Shown in pieces: positions 1 to 9,386 of a stretch of 51,801 nt of DNA. The DNA is taken from IMG/VR virus record IMGVR_UViG_3300025085_000033, positions 1 through 51,801 of that record. One strand, given 5' to 3'. The notes below the pieces were generated by a model. It ran no database searches. It had not been told where the DNA came from and was given only the letters and a program-made list of their open reading frames with translations. The first letter of the stretch is position 1. Each line of letters starts with the position of its first letter. This DNA is from a virus. The position numbers and the translations under genes were made by a program.

Positions 1-2
1 AA

Positions 3-485
3 ACTCCAATTACTAGAAACTTCCCAGTAGACAGTATAATAGCTTTAGGTAACGCTCCTAACGTAGTAACTGCTACTTTTACAATAACAGATGCTCAAAT
101 AAAGACGTTAGGAACAGTACCGGTTGATATACTACCAGGAGTTAGTGGTCATATATATGAAATATTGGGTGTAACTACCACATCAATAAACTCAGGAGGG
201 TTAGCAGATTCTTACGATTGGTCAGCTTCAGGTAATGGAGTTATTTACGGTCGAACGTTTTCAGCAACAGAACATAGAGTAGAAATACCAAATGCTAGTC
301 TTCCAGCTGGAGGTGCATTAATTGGCGGTACGTACGTTGCGACTCCTATAGCTGGTGATTTTAGACATGATTCTAGAGTGAAAGTAGGTACTACTTTAGG
401 TGTTGATCCTACGATACCAGTAGGTCAAACGCCAGTAGCACAATGGGTGATAAACATTACATATAGATTAATACAAGTAGAATAA
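3..485 (+). CDS. Hypothetical structural protein, 5' end cut by window
   Basis: The reading frame is open from the first complete codon (position 3) to the TAA at 483-485, so the gene begins upstream of the window. A TTG at 165 could be read as a start, but coding continues smoothly upstream of it and I treat the visible part as the C-terminal 160 residues. It is rich in Gly, Val, Thr and Ile with alternating hydrophobic residues, as in beta-structured virion proteins. It ends 3 bases before the next fibre gene and lies at the head of a tail-fibre block, so a tail or adhesin role is inferred. No family is recognised. Confidence 0.7.
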   Translation, partial: TPITRNFPVDSIIALGNAPNVVTATFTITDAQIKTLGTVPVDILPGVSGHIYEILGVTTTSINSGGLADSYDWSASGNGVIYGRTFSATEHRVEIPNASLPAGGALIGGTYVATPIAGDFRHDSRVKVGTTLGVDPTIPVGQTPVAQWVINITYRLIQVE

Positions 486-488
486 CAC

Positions 489-1205
489 ATGGCAAGAATA
501 AGTTCGTATCCGTTTGATACAACTGTTAATGACAACGATGCTTGGATAGGCACTGAGTCTGAAAACAGATTAACAAAGCAATTCACCGCGTCAGCTGTAG
601 CTAATTACTTAAACATTAATGCTAAAGTTAATATAGGCGGTCAAATGTCTTTTAAGTGGTCAAATACTAAAAATGGAGGCGAAGGTACAATATCTCAACA
701 AAACGGATCTGGTTCTGGAAACACAATACAATCACTGACAACACCAAACAGAGTTCATTTATCTATAAAAGAAATAAACGGGCAAAACGTGGTTAAGTTT
801 TTAGAATACATAACAGGTAAAGACGTTTTATTAGGTCAGGGTGATCAAATTAGTCAATTTGGTCATTTTAAGTTAGACGACTATGTAGTTGATCCAGCAA
901 ACAATGATTATTATATTGCTACATTAACTTATATAGGCGGAAATGGAGTTATAGCTCCACAGGGAACACAGTATACTTTAATTCAATTTAATATAAACGA
1001 TGGCACAAGCGAAACAGTTGTACAAGAATTCAACTCAATGTCTAATCAATGGGTCATTAATAATACCACAGGCAAAACAAGGCCTTCAGTTACTACCGTT
1101 AACACGCAAGATGATGTTATATACGGATGTGTTGATTATATCAACGATACTGAAATACATGTTAACTTTGACTCGCAAGCGCAAGGCAAATCATATTTGA
1201 ATTAA
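489..1205 (+). CDS. Putative tail fibre / baseplate-associated protein with C-terminal fibre domain
   Basis: 238 residues. The N-terminus (MARISSYPFDTTVNDNDAWIG) is of a kind I recall from marine phage virion proteins, which open with a short module mentioning a parameter-like D-x-W-I-G-T. The C-terminal ~55 residues (from QWVINNTTGK to the end) look like the small beta domain that closes many phage fibres: W-x-I, RPSV, an Asp-rich turn, then xVxF and GKSYLN. The same fold type, diverged, ends the next gene. The start follows the previous stop by 3 bases with no Shine-Dalgarno. The role in host attachment is inferred from composition and neighbours. Confidence 0.65.
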   Translation: MARISSYPFDTTVNDNDAWIGTESENRLTKQFTASAVANYLNINAKVNIGGQMSFKWSNTKNGGEGTISQQNGSGSGNTIQSLTTPNRVHLSIKEINGQNVVKFLEYITGKDVLLGQGDQISQFGHFKLDDYVVDPANNDYYIATLTYIGGNGVIAPQGTQYTLIQFNINDGTSETVVQEFNSMSNQWVINNTTGKTRPSVTTVNTQDDVIYGCVDYINDTEIHVNFDSQAQGKSYLN

Positions 1206-1235
1206 AAAAAACTAACAACCAAAAAAAAATAAAAA

Positions 1236-3569
1236 ATGGCAATTAAGTACTACTGCGGGTTAGATATGCTCGCCTCAATTGATTTAAACCAAAATCAACT
1301 GATCAAACCAAGAATAGAAAATCTTGGCTCTGATCCAGCCGGAGTAGAAGGTCAAATCTACTATAACACAGCAAACGACGTATTGAAACTATACACAGCA
1401 GGTGGATGGGTAACACTAGCATCTACTGGTGGTGGTGTAACTACTTTTACTAATACAAATGGAACATTTGTGTCAGCAGGTACAGAAAACTCAGCTGCTA
1501 CAGGCGCAGTAACGATGGGAACTATAGATCTTTCTGCAACAGGCACACCTAGTGGCAGTACTTTTTTAAGAGGTGATAATACTTGGGCAGCTGTGCCTGG
1601 TGGTTATACTTCATGGACAATAAATGGAGACACTAACACCGGAACAAATACAGTAATAGACGGGCAAACTGTAGATATTTCAGGCGGTACAGCAATTGTA
1701 ACTCAAACAAGCACAAGAACAGTAAATATTAATTTTACTCCAAGTGAGTTAAGTACTGTAACCGCGGCAAGTACAGATAAAGTGGTTATCACAGATACTA
1801 GTGATTCAAATAATCCTAAATTAGCCCTTATAAGCGATATAGTTTCATTAGTTTCGGTAGGCGTTACAACTGTAGATACAACAGATGGTACATATATTGA
1901 TTTAACTCCTAACACAGCAACATCAGGAGCTGTAGTAGTAACTGCAGATTTAAGTGCAGTTGATGGTACATCAAACACAGCAACTAGATTTTTATCTAAA
2001 GATAACACTTGGGATGTTCCATCTTACACAGCAAACACAAACGAAACATATACATTACCAGTTGCTGCAGGAGGTGCAAACTCAGCAGAATTAAAATTAA
2101 CAGCTGGAGGTACCGGCTCAGGTGTTAAATCAACAGTTACATTCAATGGTACTTCAACTGGAGTAGCGGTATCGGAAACTTCAGGTAACAACGGTAGTAT
2201 AACAATTGGTTTGCAAAATGATGTTACAATAGGAGGTAACCTTACTGTAACGACAGCACTTGATATGACTAGTGGCCAAATAAATAACTTGGCTAATGGT
2301 ACTGCTAACAACGATGCTGTAAATTTAGGTCAAGTACAAGGCTTAATAGCAGGTGTAGGTTTATTCAAAGGTGGTTATAATGCGAACACAGGTTTAACTA
2401 CAGACTTAGGTGCAGGAAATGGTTCATTAGATGGAGCAAGTAACATTGCTTTAGACTTAGGTGACTTCTTTGCTGTAACAGTTGAAGGTACTGCGTTTTT
2501 TACAGAGACGTTAGAACCTGGAGATATGATCTATGCTAATACTGACATTGCGGCTAACTCAAGTCCTTCAATTAGTGATTATACCGTAGTAATACAAGAT
2601 GCAAACGTTGCTGGCGAGGGCGCCACAGATGGCGTAACAGACAAAGGTGTTGCTGGTTTTAACTCAGCACATTTTAGCGTTACATCAAATGGTTTTGTTT
2701 CTGCTGATATATATAGCGGCGGTTCTACATTGGGTATTGTTCCAAGTGGCGGCGCTTCAACTACATTCTTGCGTGGTGATGGTACTTGGGTAACACCTGC
2801 AAATTCAGGTGGTACTATAACTAGCATTGATATAACAGAAACAGGTACTGCACTTACTATTACAGAAAGCGGAACTGCTACTGACCCTGATTTTAACATA
2901 TCAGGAGCTGGTACATCTTCTCAAGTTATTCTTGGTGATTTGACTTTAGCAACTCTACCAGTTGATGGTGTTGAAAGTGTCAACTTTAAAACTGACGGTA
3001 CAGCACTAAATGTAGCCTCAAATACAATTACAGGATCTGGCACAATGACAGGTATATGGCAAGGAACATCATCTCAGTATGTAAATGGTGAAGGTGATTT
3101 AGTAACATTCCCATCAATACCACAAGGTGATATAGAAAATGTAAGCGAAGCTACAGCCAACAATAGATTAGGTATTGACATATTAGCGCCTGGTGGTCCA
3201 GACGTAACAGTTGGATTAGATGTTGTGAACCTTGGAAATCTAGGCGCAGCACCTGCAACTGATGATGAACTTATAATATATGATACGAGTACAGCTACAA
3301 ACAAAGCCGTTACTATTGCTAACTTAGCTAGCGCTGTTCAAGGTAATAACGGATACGCTGTAACTTTAACAAGCCCAACAGCGGCGGGTTCTCCTTACAC
3401 GGTTACTCATAGTTTAGGTTCTTACGATGTAGTAGTTCAGCTTTACAATGATAGTAGTAAAGAAACAATTTACGCTTGCGTTGACAGAACGTCTACTAAC
3501 GCTTTAGGCATTAGTTTCGATGCCTCAGTTGGAAGTAATGTAAGAGTTCTTGTAAGTAAAGTATCTTAA
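1236..3569 (+). CDS. Large tail fibre protein
   Basis: 777 residues, dominated by Thr, Gly, Ser, Asn and Val with little Cys or Trp, typical of elongated beta-rich phage fibres. The N-terminus contains a segment (LGSDPAGVEGQIYYNTA...LKLYTAGGWVTLAS) recognisable as a phage fibre module. A motif of the type TxFLRGDxTW occurs three times (about residues 105, 245 and 510), a known fibre repeat style. The C-terminus (SPYTVTHSLGSYDVVVQLYN...) resembles the small terminal domain in the preceding gene. The start at 1236 follows an A-rich leader. A hairpin terminator lies 15 bases after the stop. Likely part of the receptor-binding apparatus; the receptor cannot be read from sequence. Confidence 0.8.
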   Translation: MAIKYYCGLDMLASIDLNQNQLIKPRIENLGSDPAGVEGQIYYNTANDVLKLYTAGGWVTLASTGGGVTTFTNTNGTFVSAGTENSAATGAVTMGTIDLSATGTPSGSTFLRGDNTWAAVPGGYTSWTINGDTNTGTNTVIDGQTVDISGGTAIVTQTSTRTVNINFTPSELSTVTAASTDKVVITDTSDSNNPKLALISDIVSLVSVGVTTVDTTDGTYIDLTPNTATSGAVVVTADLSAVDGTSNTATRFLSKDNTWDVPSYTANTNETYTLPVAAGGANSAELKLTAGGTGSGVKSTVTFNGTSTGVAVSETSGNNGSITIGLQNDVTIGGNLTVTTALDMTSGQINNLANGTANNDAVNLGQVQGLIAGVGLFKGGYNANTGLTTDLGAGNGSLDGASNIALDLGDFFAVTVEGTAFFTETLEPGDMIYANTDIAANSSPSISDYTVVIQDANVAGEGATDGVTDKGVAGFNSAHFSVTSNGFVSADIYSGGSTLGIVPSGGASTTFLRGDGTWVTPANSGGTITSIDITETGTALTITESGTATDPDFNISGAGTSSQVILGDLTLATLPVDGVESVNFKTDGTALNVASNTITGSGTMTGIWQGTSSQYVNGEGDLVTFPSIPQGDIENVSEATANNRLGIDILAPGGPDVTVGLDVVNLGNLGAAPATDDELIIYDTSTATNKAVTIANLASAVQGNNGYAVTLTSPTAAGSPYTVTHSLGSYDVVVQLYNDSSKETIYACVDRTSTNALGISFDASVGSNVRVLVSKVS

Positions 3570-3583
3570 TAAAACAAAAAAAT

Positions 3584-3609
3584 CCCTTCTATTAATTTAG
3601 AAGGGTTTT
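3584..3609 (+). terminator. Rho-independent terminator after the 777-aa fibre gene
   Basis: A 7-bp perfect stem CCCTTCT / AGAAGGG (3584-3590 and 3599-3605) with an 8-base loop is followed by TTTTA. It sits between two fibre genes and would reduce or end transcription before the next one. Confidence 0.8.
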
Positions 3610-3626
3610 AGTAAAATCTAATATTT

Positions 3627-5336
3627 ATGCCTATTAACTATTATTGTGACGTAGAAGTCCAATCAAACGTACTAACTACAGATGTATCTAACTCTAGAGT
3701 AGGGATTAATGAAGGTTCGCCTACAGCTACTTTACAGGTTAATGGTAATATAAGAACTGGAGCAAGTTCTGGATCAACATATTTAAATTTAGCAGATGAC
3801 GAATTAGAGTTTTGGAACTCAGGATCTGAAAGAGCAACACTTAATGTGTATCCAAATAATTCTTCCGGTAGTTTATTTATAACAGGGGCTAACGGTCAAA
3901 CTGTTTATTTTGGTGCTCCAGCTAGCTGGACGACAAACATAAGTGTTCAAGGTCAAGCAACATTAAGCACTATAAATAATGCAGCTTCAGATACTGATAA
4001 GTTTTTAGTATCAGATGGTGGAAATATAAAATATAGAACAGGATCGCAGGTTTTAAGTGACATTGGTGGCGCGCCCTCAACAGGTGGTAATTACTTGCCA
4101 TTATCTGGTGGAACATTAACTGGTGATTTATATATACCAGAATACTTATACCACGCGGGAGATACAAACACATATCTTCGTTTTCAAAGCGACTCAGTTC
4201 AACTTCACAGTGGTGGTTGGAAAGTTTTTGGTAATACTACTTTAAAATATGGTGCGTTGTATGGTGATAATTCTCTTAGAGTTTATGCAACACAAGCCGG
4301 TGGATATATAAACGGAACATTAACCGTTGACACTATAAATAATGCAACTTCAGATACTGATAAATTCTTAGTGTCTGACGGTGATGAAATAAAATATAGA
4401 ACTGGTGCGGAAGTATTATCAGATATAGGCGCTGGAACGGGCACGGTTACAGGTACGGGTGCCTCAGGAGAAGTAGCTTTCTTTACTAGTACTAGTGCAA
4501 TAGATAGTGATAATAAATTTAATTGGGATAATACAAATAAATATTTAGGTATATTTACTACCTCCCCAAGCGCACAATTAGTTCTTGCTAATAATAATGA
4601 TGATGAAAAACTAATTTTAGAAGGAGCTTCTGGTGGTAAGCCTTCAATGACTATATACTCAGGAACACAGTTAATGGTTACGCTACAAGCAAGTGGAACA
4701 AGCGCTGGCGTATTAAAAACAACAAAAGGGGCTTTATTACTCCAGTCGAATTCAGGTTATGGTTTAGTAGTTCAAGACAATAGTGGTAATACTGTAGTAG
4801 AGCAAAGTTTAAAAGTTAATAAAAATTTAACCCTACCATCTATTCAAAACAATTCAGGTGAATTTTTAACAATTCAAAGTGGTTTAGTTGGTTTTAGAAC
4901 ACCAGCTAATGTAGTTTCAGATTTAGGCTTAGATAAAACCCAAACAATATTGTTTAGTAATTTTTCTGATGATACTAGCTCAACGTCTTCGCTTAGAATA
5001 CCTTTTAACACTTTAACTGATACAACATCAAATCAATACTATAATACTTTTGATTGTCCTTCTGATGGTACTATAAAAAGAATTAGAATGCAAAATACAA
5101 AAGGTACTTTAAGTACCGGTTTTACAACTATATTTGATATATGGGTAAACTCTACCGGAACACCAACACAATCATCAGGCTCTTTAACCGCTAGTAATAG
5201 TGAAATAGAATATGATCCTGATCTTTCATTTAATAAAGGTGACAAAGTAATGATTGCTTATAGAAAAAGTGCAGGTAGTAAATATTGGAGAGGTGTAAGC
5301 GCGTCAATAGTAATAGAATTTGATACAGTAACTTAA
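3627..5336 (+). CDS. Tail fibre protein with internal repeats and beta-sandwich head
   Basis: 569 residues. The N-terminus shares the start MxI(K/N)YYC with the preceding fibre gene, suggesting a common attachment peptide. A VGINEGSPTATLQVNG module, widespread in phage fibres and their C-terminal chaperone proteins, follows. A segment of the form SDTDKFLVSDGxxIKYRTG then VLSDIG occurs near residues 120 and 240 and in weaker form near 410-430. The last ~125 residues (from about residue 445) look like a compact beta-sandwich head of the kind that caps fibres. No S74 chaperone domain is present here; one is found in the gene at 35592. Role: adhesin, inferred. Confidence 0.78.
   Translation: MPINYYCDVEVQSNVLTTDVSNSRVGINEGSPTATLQVNGNIRTGASSGSTYLNLADDELEFWNSGSERATLNVYPNNSSGSLFITGANGQTVYFGAPASWTTNISVQGQATLSTINNAASDTDKFLVSDGGNIKYRTGSQVLSDIGGAPSTGGNYLPLSGGTLTGDLYIPEYLYHAGDTNTYLRFQSDSVQLHSGGWKVFGNTTLKYGALYGDNSLRVYATQAGGYINGTLTVDTINNATSDTDKFLVSDGDEIKYRTGAEVLSDIGAGTGTVTGTGASGEVAFFTSTSAIDSDNKFNWDNTNKYLGIFTTSPSAQLVLANNNDDEKLILEGASGGKPSMTIYSGTQLMVTLQASGTSAGVLKTTKGALLLQSNSGYGLVVQDNSGNTVVEQSLKVNKNLTLPSIQNNSGEFLTIQSGLVGFRTPANVVSDLGLDKTQTILFSNFSDDTSSTSSLRIPFNTLTDTTSNQYYNTFDCPSDGTIKRIRMQNTKGTLSTGFTTIFDIWVNSTGTPTQSSGSLTASNSEIEYDPDLSFNKGDKVMIAYRKSAGSKYWRGVSASIVIEFDTVT
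3970..4428 (+). repeat. Two coding direct repeats (~95 bp) in fibre gene
   Basis: The stretches beginning near 3970 and 4332 are closely similar at DNA level (both read ACTATAAATAATGCA then CTTCAGATACTGATAA) and encode SDTDKFLVSDG..IKYRTG...VLSDIG twice. A third, weaker protein-level copy is near 4845-4930. They mark modular duplication inside the fibre. Confidence 0.8.
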
Positions 5337-5345
5337 TATAATACA

Positions 5346-6599
5346 ATGGCAAGTATAAACGACAATATAAGAGGTAAAAAACTATTTAAAGAAGGTAGTT
5401 CTAAACAACTTGCATCTAAAGGTAGTGATGGGGAAGTAACTGTATCTAAAGAGATATCAGATGATTTATCATCTCTAACAGATATAAGTAATGTTTTTAA
5501 TGATGATGGGCTATATCAAGTAAATAGATTTTTATTAAAACAGGTAGAAGACATAAGAAAAGATGTAGAAGAATTACATGCGTTTATAAAGGATGCTTTT
5601 GGTAAAGACTCTTCATCCGCAGCTTCACAGGGTGCTAAAGGAAATACAGGGTCAACTGGCCCACGAGGACCAGCTGGTGCTAACGGTACAAACGGTACTA
5701 ACGGTGATGATGGAGCAACTGGTCCAACAGGACCACAAGGTCCGAAGGGTAACACAGGCTCTACTGGAGGAATTGGACCAAAAGGAAATACAGGCGCAAC
5801 CGGTCCACAAGGACCAAAAGGTGATACAGGCTCGGCTGGCTCTAACGGAACAGACGGTGATGACGGAGCAAAAGGAGACAAAGGTGATACGGGTAGCGTA
5901 GGACCTGCAGGACCGACGGGACCTAAAGGTAACACAGGTTCTGCCGGGGCAACTGGTGGTATTGGCCCAAAAGGTAATACGGGATCAGTGGGCGCAGCTG
6001 GTGCAGATGGTGCAAAAGGAGATCCTGGAGCTACCGGTGGTACAGGACCGCAAGGACCACGAGGATATACTGGTGCAGCCGGAGGAACTGGTCCACAAGG
6101 GCCTACTGGACCCAAGGGTGATACAGGCGCGGCCGGCACTAACGGTACTAATGGAGCTAAAGGAGATAAAGGTAATACTGGTTCAACCGGGCCTCAAGGA
6201 AGTACAGGTGCTCAAGGACCTAAGGGAGACACCGGAGCAGCTGGAGCAGCTGGTGGCACTGGACCTAAGGGTGATACAGGAGCTGCTGGTACAAATGGCA
6301 CAAATGGTAGTCAAGGACCTAAAGGTGATACGGGATCTACAGGCCCTGCTGGACCAAAAGGTAGTACTGGAGCAGCCGGTTCTAATGGAACTAACGGAAG
6401 CCCAGGTGCAAAAGGAGATAAAGGTGATACAGGAAGCACTGGTCCACAAGGTGCAACTGGTCCACAAGGAGCTACCGGTGCAGCAGGAGCAGATGGTAAA
6501 AACGGAAGCGACGCTTCAGTAAGCGGAGCAACAACTAGCTTTTCTATAGGTAAAGTAACGTATACGTTTAAAAACGGACTATTAAATAGTGCAAAGTAA
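5346..6599 (+). CDS. Collagen-like fibre protein
   Basis: 417 residues. The first ~95 residues form a non-repetitive, helix-prone head with a charged segment (QVEDIRKDVEELHAFIKDAF) that could trimerise. From about residue 96 to 390 the sequence is uninterrupted Gly-X-Y triplets, with frequent GPQGPKG, GDTG and GNTG units, predicted to form a collagen-type triple helix. A short C-terminal cap (SFSIGKVTYTFKNGLLNSAK) may seed folding. Collagen-like stalks are known in phage tail fibres. The gene follows the fibre gene by 9 bases. The opposite strand is also open through the repeat, an effect of Gly/Pro codon bias rather than a gene. Confidence 0.9.
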   Translation: MASINDNIRGKKLFKEGSSKQLASKGSDGEVTVSKEISDDLSSLTDISNVFNDDGLYQVNRFLLKQVEDIRKDVEELHAFIKDAFGKDSSSAASQGAKGNTGSTGPRGPAGANGTNGTNGDDGATGPTGPQGPKGNTGSTGGIGPKGNTGATGPQGPKGDTGSAGSNGTDGDDGAKGDKGDTGSVGPAGPTGPKGNTGSAGATGGIGPKGNTGSVGAAGADGAKGDPGATGGTGPQGPRGYTGAAGGTGPQGPTGPKGDTGAAGTNGTNGAKGDKGNTGSTGPQGSTGAQGPKGDTGAAGAAGGTGPKGDTGAAGTNGTNGSQGPKGDTGSTGPAGPKGSTGAAGSNGTNGSPGAKGDKGDTGSTGPQGATGPQGATGAAGADGKNGSDASVSGATTSFSIGKVTYTFKNGLLNSAK

Positions 6600-6605
6600 A
6601 ATAAG

Positions 6606-7103
6606 ATGCTTAAAACTTTTTGGAACGAATTCGAAGATAACTTAGAAGGTGAAGTTAAAAATGTAAACGGTAGTTTTATGTTTATACCTTATATGCATGG
6701 ATTAGAAGATCGCATATATAAAAGTTATATAAAAGAATTGTTAAAGATAGACTGGCTGCACCATAAGCTATATATAGTTGGTGGTATACTCGAGGGCTGG
6801 CCAACAACAGATATTGATATATGCGTAACTGGTAAAGCTGATCACAGAACTAGAGATTTAATGCTACAAGCTAGAGCTATAGGCCCTTTTGATATGTATT
6901 GGGTAAAAAAGTACGATAAAATATTTAAAGGCAAAGATAATGGAGTAAAAATTTGGAAGTTTGCTAAAGCTCATGATCGTTGGACTAAGTACGGTAAGCA
7001 ATGGAACGGTAAATGGAAGAAAAACGGGTTGTTTCATATGTCTGGATTGTTTGAAACAAAAGAAAATAGAGAATATACAAAAGATGCACTACAAATAAAT
7101 TAA
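6606..7103 (+). CDS. Minimal nucleotidyltransferase-like protein
   Basis: 165 residues. A segment LYIVGGILEGWPTTDIDICV (residues 55-74) matches the core of DNA polymerase beta-type nucleotidyltransferases: a GG pair (59-60) followed by D69-x-D71, the metal-binding aspartates. The gap between GG and DxD is one residue shorter than the usual 9-13. A later FDMYWV could supply the third carboxylate. Such enzymes transfer a nucleotide to protein, RNA or small molecules; the target here is unknown. It lies six bases after the collagen-like gene, in a fibre context, so virion or host modification are both possible. Fold assignment is moderate, function is inference. Confidence 0.55.
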   Translation: MLKTFWNEFEDNLEGEVKNVNGSFMFIPYMHGLEDRIYKSYIKELLKIDWLHHKLYIVGGILEGWPTTDIDICVTGKADHRTRDLMLQARAIGPFDMYWVKKYDKIFKGKDNGVKIWKFAKAHDRWTKYGKQWNGKWKKNGLFHMSGLFETKENREYTKDALQIN

Positions 7104-7107
7104 TAAA

Positions 7108-7389
7108 ATGGCAATAGAATATAATTGGACATATAACTGTAATACGGTAAAAAATGTAAACAACAAGTCTTTTGAATATGATATACAATGGATATTGACA
7201 GGGAATAAAACTTCAAAAACAGCAAATAGGTCAGGTTGGCTTAATTCCACGCCAGAGGAAATACAAGGAGAATTTGAAGGATTTCCTATTATTAAAGATG
7301 AAGATTATATAAATTTTATAAAATCTAGTTTACATGGTAATATAGGAATAATAAAAGAAGAAATAAAACTAGAGTTAAAAGAAGAGTAA
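7108..7389 (+). CDS. Small hypothetical phage protein
   Basis: 93 residues, starting 4 bases after the previous stop. The N-terminus MAIEYNWTYNCNTVKN followed by a YDIQWIL strand and a C-terminal helix with an acidic-basic tail resembles, in my recollection, small proteins in marine phages that start with xYNWTI and contain a (V/I)xW strand. No catalytic motif is visible. Function unknown; co-transcription with the tail-fibre block is likely. Confidence 0.6.
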   Translation: MAIEYNWTYNCNTVKNVNNKSFEYDIQWILTGNKTSKTANRSGWLNSTPEEIQGEFEGFPIIKDEDYINFIKSSLHGNIGIIKEEIKLELKEE

Positions 7390-7470
7390 AAAAACCAAAA
7401 AACAGGTAATAATAAACATATACCCTACTCGGGAAGAGTAAACCAAAAATTAATTAAAAAACCAATACCG

Positions 7471-7797
7471 ATGACGTATTTTTATTACAAGACTAATACG
7501 TGGAGTAGTCAACCACAACCAAAAATATCCGAAGACCAAATAAAACTTTGGAAACATTTAGCCGAAAAGAAAAACTGGAGAATAGTTCAGTTGCCAAACG
7601 GTTTTTATCAAACAGAACACAAAGATATTGATTGCCCTTGTGATCCAAAAGAAGATCATTGCTGTGAAAAATGGCATGATGTTACTCGTAGAGAAACAAT
7701 TGAAGGCGCTGAGTCCGCTATAGACGGAAGTGTTAATCATTACTCTAAAAAAGTAGAATTTATAAAAGGACCAAAGGTTGTAAAAACATTTGAATAA
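7471..7797 (+). CDS. Hypothetical protein with Cys/His cluster
   Basis: 108 residues, unrecognised. Residues about 52-70 hold a dense cluster, CPCDPKEDHCCEKWHD, with four Cys and two His that could bind a metal ion, for example zinc. The start lies 81 bases after the previous gene, behind an A-rich leader containing a small TACTC/GAGTA hairpin. It immediately precedes the chaperonin genes but shows no likeness to them. Confidence 0.55.
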   Translation: MTYFYYKTNTWSSQPQPKISEDQIKLWKHLAEKKNWRIVQLPNGFYQTEHKDIDCPCDPKEDHCCEKWHDVTRRETIEGAESAIDGSVNHYSKKVEFIKGPKVVKTFE

Positions 7798-7805
7798 AAA
7801 ATCAA

Positions 7806-7825
7806 TTTAATTTAATTTAATTTAA
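7806..7825 (+). promoter_or_regulatory. Pentamer-repeat leader of the groEL-like gene
   Basis: Four tandem TTTAA units lie 7 bases upstream of the groEL-like ATG, with no Shine-Dalgarno sequence. Similar AT pentamer tracts precede the genes at 16689, 22636 and 25402. They probably give an unstructured, A/T-rich initiation region of the Bacteroidota type; a promoter role is also possible. Confidence 0.45.
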
Positions 7826-7832
7826 TATATAA

Positions 7833-9386
7833 ATGTCAGACAAAATAGTTAAAAATCTTAGCTTCGGTAAAGAGGCTAAGGAAGAGGTTTTTAATGGTAT
7901 AGACAAATTAGCAAAGGCAGTTAGTTCAACATTAGGAGCTGGCGGAAGTTGTGTTTTGTTAGAAGATCAATTAGGAAACCCTACAATAACAAAAGATGGA
8001 GTTACAGTAGCTGAAAGCGTGGTATTAAGAAACCCTGTAGAAAACTTAGGTTGCAACTTATTAAAGCAAGCTGCAAAAAAAACTGTAAAAGAAGCGGGTG
8101 ATGGTACCACCACAGCGACTGTTTTAGCTCACTCTATATTAAAAGAAGCATATAAAGTTTCTGATAAAATAAACAGTAGAGATCTAAAAGATGGAATAAA
8201 TAGCGCAGTTGATAAGGTTATTAATTATTTAATAAATATATCAAAACCTGTTAAAGGTAACATGATAAATCAAATTGCTACAATATCCACTAATAACGAT
8301 AAAAACCTTGGCGAAATAATAGGCAAAGCTTTTAAATCAGTTAACAACACTGGTGTAGTAATGATGGAGCAATCTGACTCTGGTGAAACAGAGTTAGAAA
8401 CAATAGAAGGATCACAATATTTTAAAGGATTAACTAGCACTCATTTTGTTACTAATAAAATTAAAAAAACAGCTGAACTAAACAATCCTCTTGTTTTATT
8501 AATAGAGAATGCAGTTGACAGTATTAGACAAATACAATCTGTTTTAGAGCATGTTATTAAAAATAATAAACAATTACTTATAATAGCAGATCTTAGCAAC
8601 GAGGTTTTATCCGCGCTTGCAATGAACAAAACAAAAGGCAATATAAAGGTAAATGTCATAGAAGCTCCTATATATGGAACTAATAGAAAACAAACTTTTG
8701 ATGATATTGCTTTGTTAACAGGTGCTACACTAATAAATGAAGATTTAGGCGATGATATGGATCTTATAGAACTTGAGCATTTAGGAAGTTGTTTAAAATC
8801 AATAACAAGTGAAACTGAAACTATATTGCAATTTAAACAACCAAACAAAGATTGTTTAAGTATTATAAATGATATAAAGAAAAAGCTTTTAACATGTAAA
8901 ATACCTGACCAGGTTGTTAGTCTAGAAAAAAGACTAGCGATGTTATCTTCTAAAATATCAGTTGTTAAGGTTGGAGCTAACTCTGAAATAGAGTTAAAAG
9001 AAAAAATGGATAGAGTTGAAGACGCTATCTGTGCTACGAAAGCCGCTGTAAAAGAAGGTATTGTTCCTGGAGGTGGTGTTGCTTTGTTAAATGCTTCACT
9101 TTATTTAAAAAACACTAATGAAGCTGAAAACGTTTTAAAAGAAGCTATTATCGCACCATATAAAACAATATTAAGCAACGCTGGGTTAGAACTAGAATTT
9201 TCAAAAAAAGAAGGTTTTGGCTTAGATGTGGTTACGGGAAATATGGTAAAAATGACTGACAATGGTATTATTGATCCATTATTAGTTACAAAAAGCGCTC
9301 TTAAAAACGCGGCTTCTGTGGCAACTACAATATTATCTACAAATTGTGTAATTAATAATTTAAGAATAGATGAAGGCAATAGGTAG
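7833..9386 (+). CDS. groEL: Phage GroEL-like chaperonin
   Basis: 517 residues, somewhat shorter than bacterial GroEL (~545). It aligns by eye over the whole length: STLGAGGS (GroEL TLGPKGR), TITKDGVTV with D55, GDGTTTATVLA with D90, an apical region, RVEDAICATKAAVKEG with D397 (the position of the ATP-hydrolysing Asp398 in E. coli), and PGGGVALL at 412. The key ATPase residues are therefore kept, while the TLGPKG loop lost its Pro-Lys and the C-terminal GGM tail is missing. It is expected to form an ATP-driven folding ring, probably for phage virion proteins. The stop overlaps the co-chaperonin start by 17 bases, so the two are translated together. Confidence 0.95.
   Translation: MSDKIVKNLSFGKEAKEEVFNGIDKLAKAVSSTLGAGGSCVLLEDQLGNPTITKDGVTVAESVVLRNPVENLGCNLLKQAAKKTVKEAGDGTTTATVLAHSILKEAYKVSDKINSRDLKDGINSAVDKVINYLINISKPVKGNMINQIATISTNNDKNLGEIIGKAFKSVNNTGVVMMEQSDSGETELETIEGSQYFKGLTSTHFVTNKIKKTAELNNPLVLLIENAVDSIRQIQSVLEHVIKNNKQLLIIADLSNEVLSALAMNKTKGNIKVNVIEAPIYGTNRKQTFDDIALLTGATLINEDLGDDMDLIELEHLGSCLKSITSETETILQFKQPNKDCLSIINDIKKKLLTCKIPDQVVSLEKRLAMLSSKISVVKVGANSEIELKEKMDRVEDAICATKAAVKEGIVPGGGVALLNASLYLKNTNEAENVLKEAIIAPYKTILSNAGLELEFSKKEGFGLDVVTGNMVKMTDNGIIDPLLVTKSALKNAASVATTILSTNCVINNLRIDEGNR

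Noticed and set aside
165-485. Treating the TTG at 165 as the start of a complete gene
   Set aside because: The frame is open and protein-like upstream to the window edge, so the gene is partial.
5516-6139. Long Pro/Val/Gly-rich open frame on the minus strand
   Set aside because: It mirrors the collagen-like Gly-X-Y repeat; codon bias keeps the antisense frame open. No leader or known fold.
5593-6522. Gln/Val-rich open frames in a shifted + frame and a Cys/Ser-rich minus frame in the collagen gene
   Set aside because: Shadows of the triplet repeat in other frames.
7420-7450. Small hairpin TACTC/GAGTA upstream of the 108-residue gene
   Set aside because: Five-bp stem with no U-tract; too weak to call a terminator.
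8441-8848. Hydrophobic minus-strand open frame within the groEL-like gene
   Set aside because: Antisense to a gene with clear protein-level conservation.
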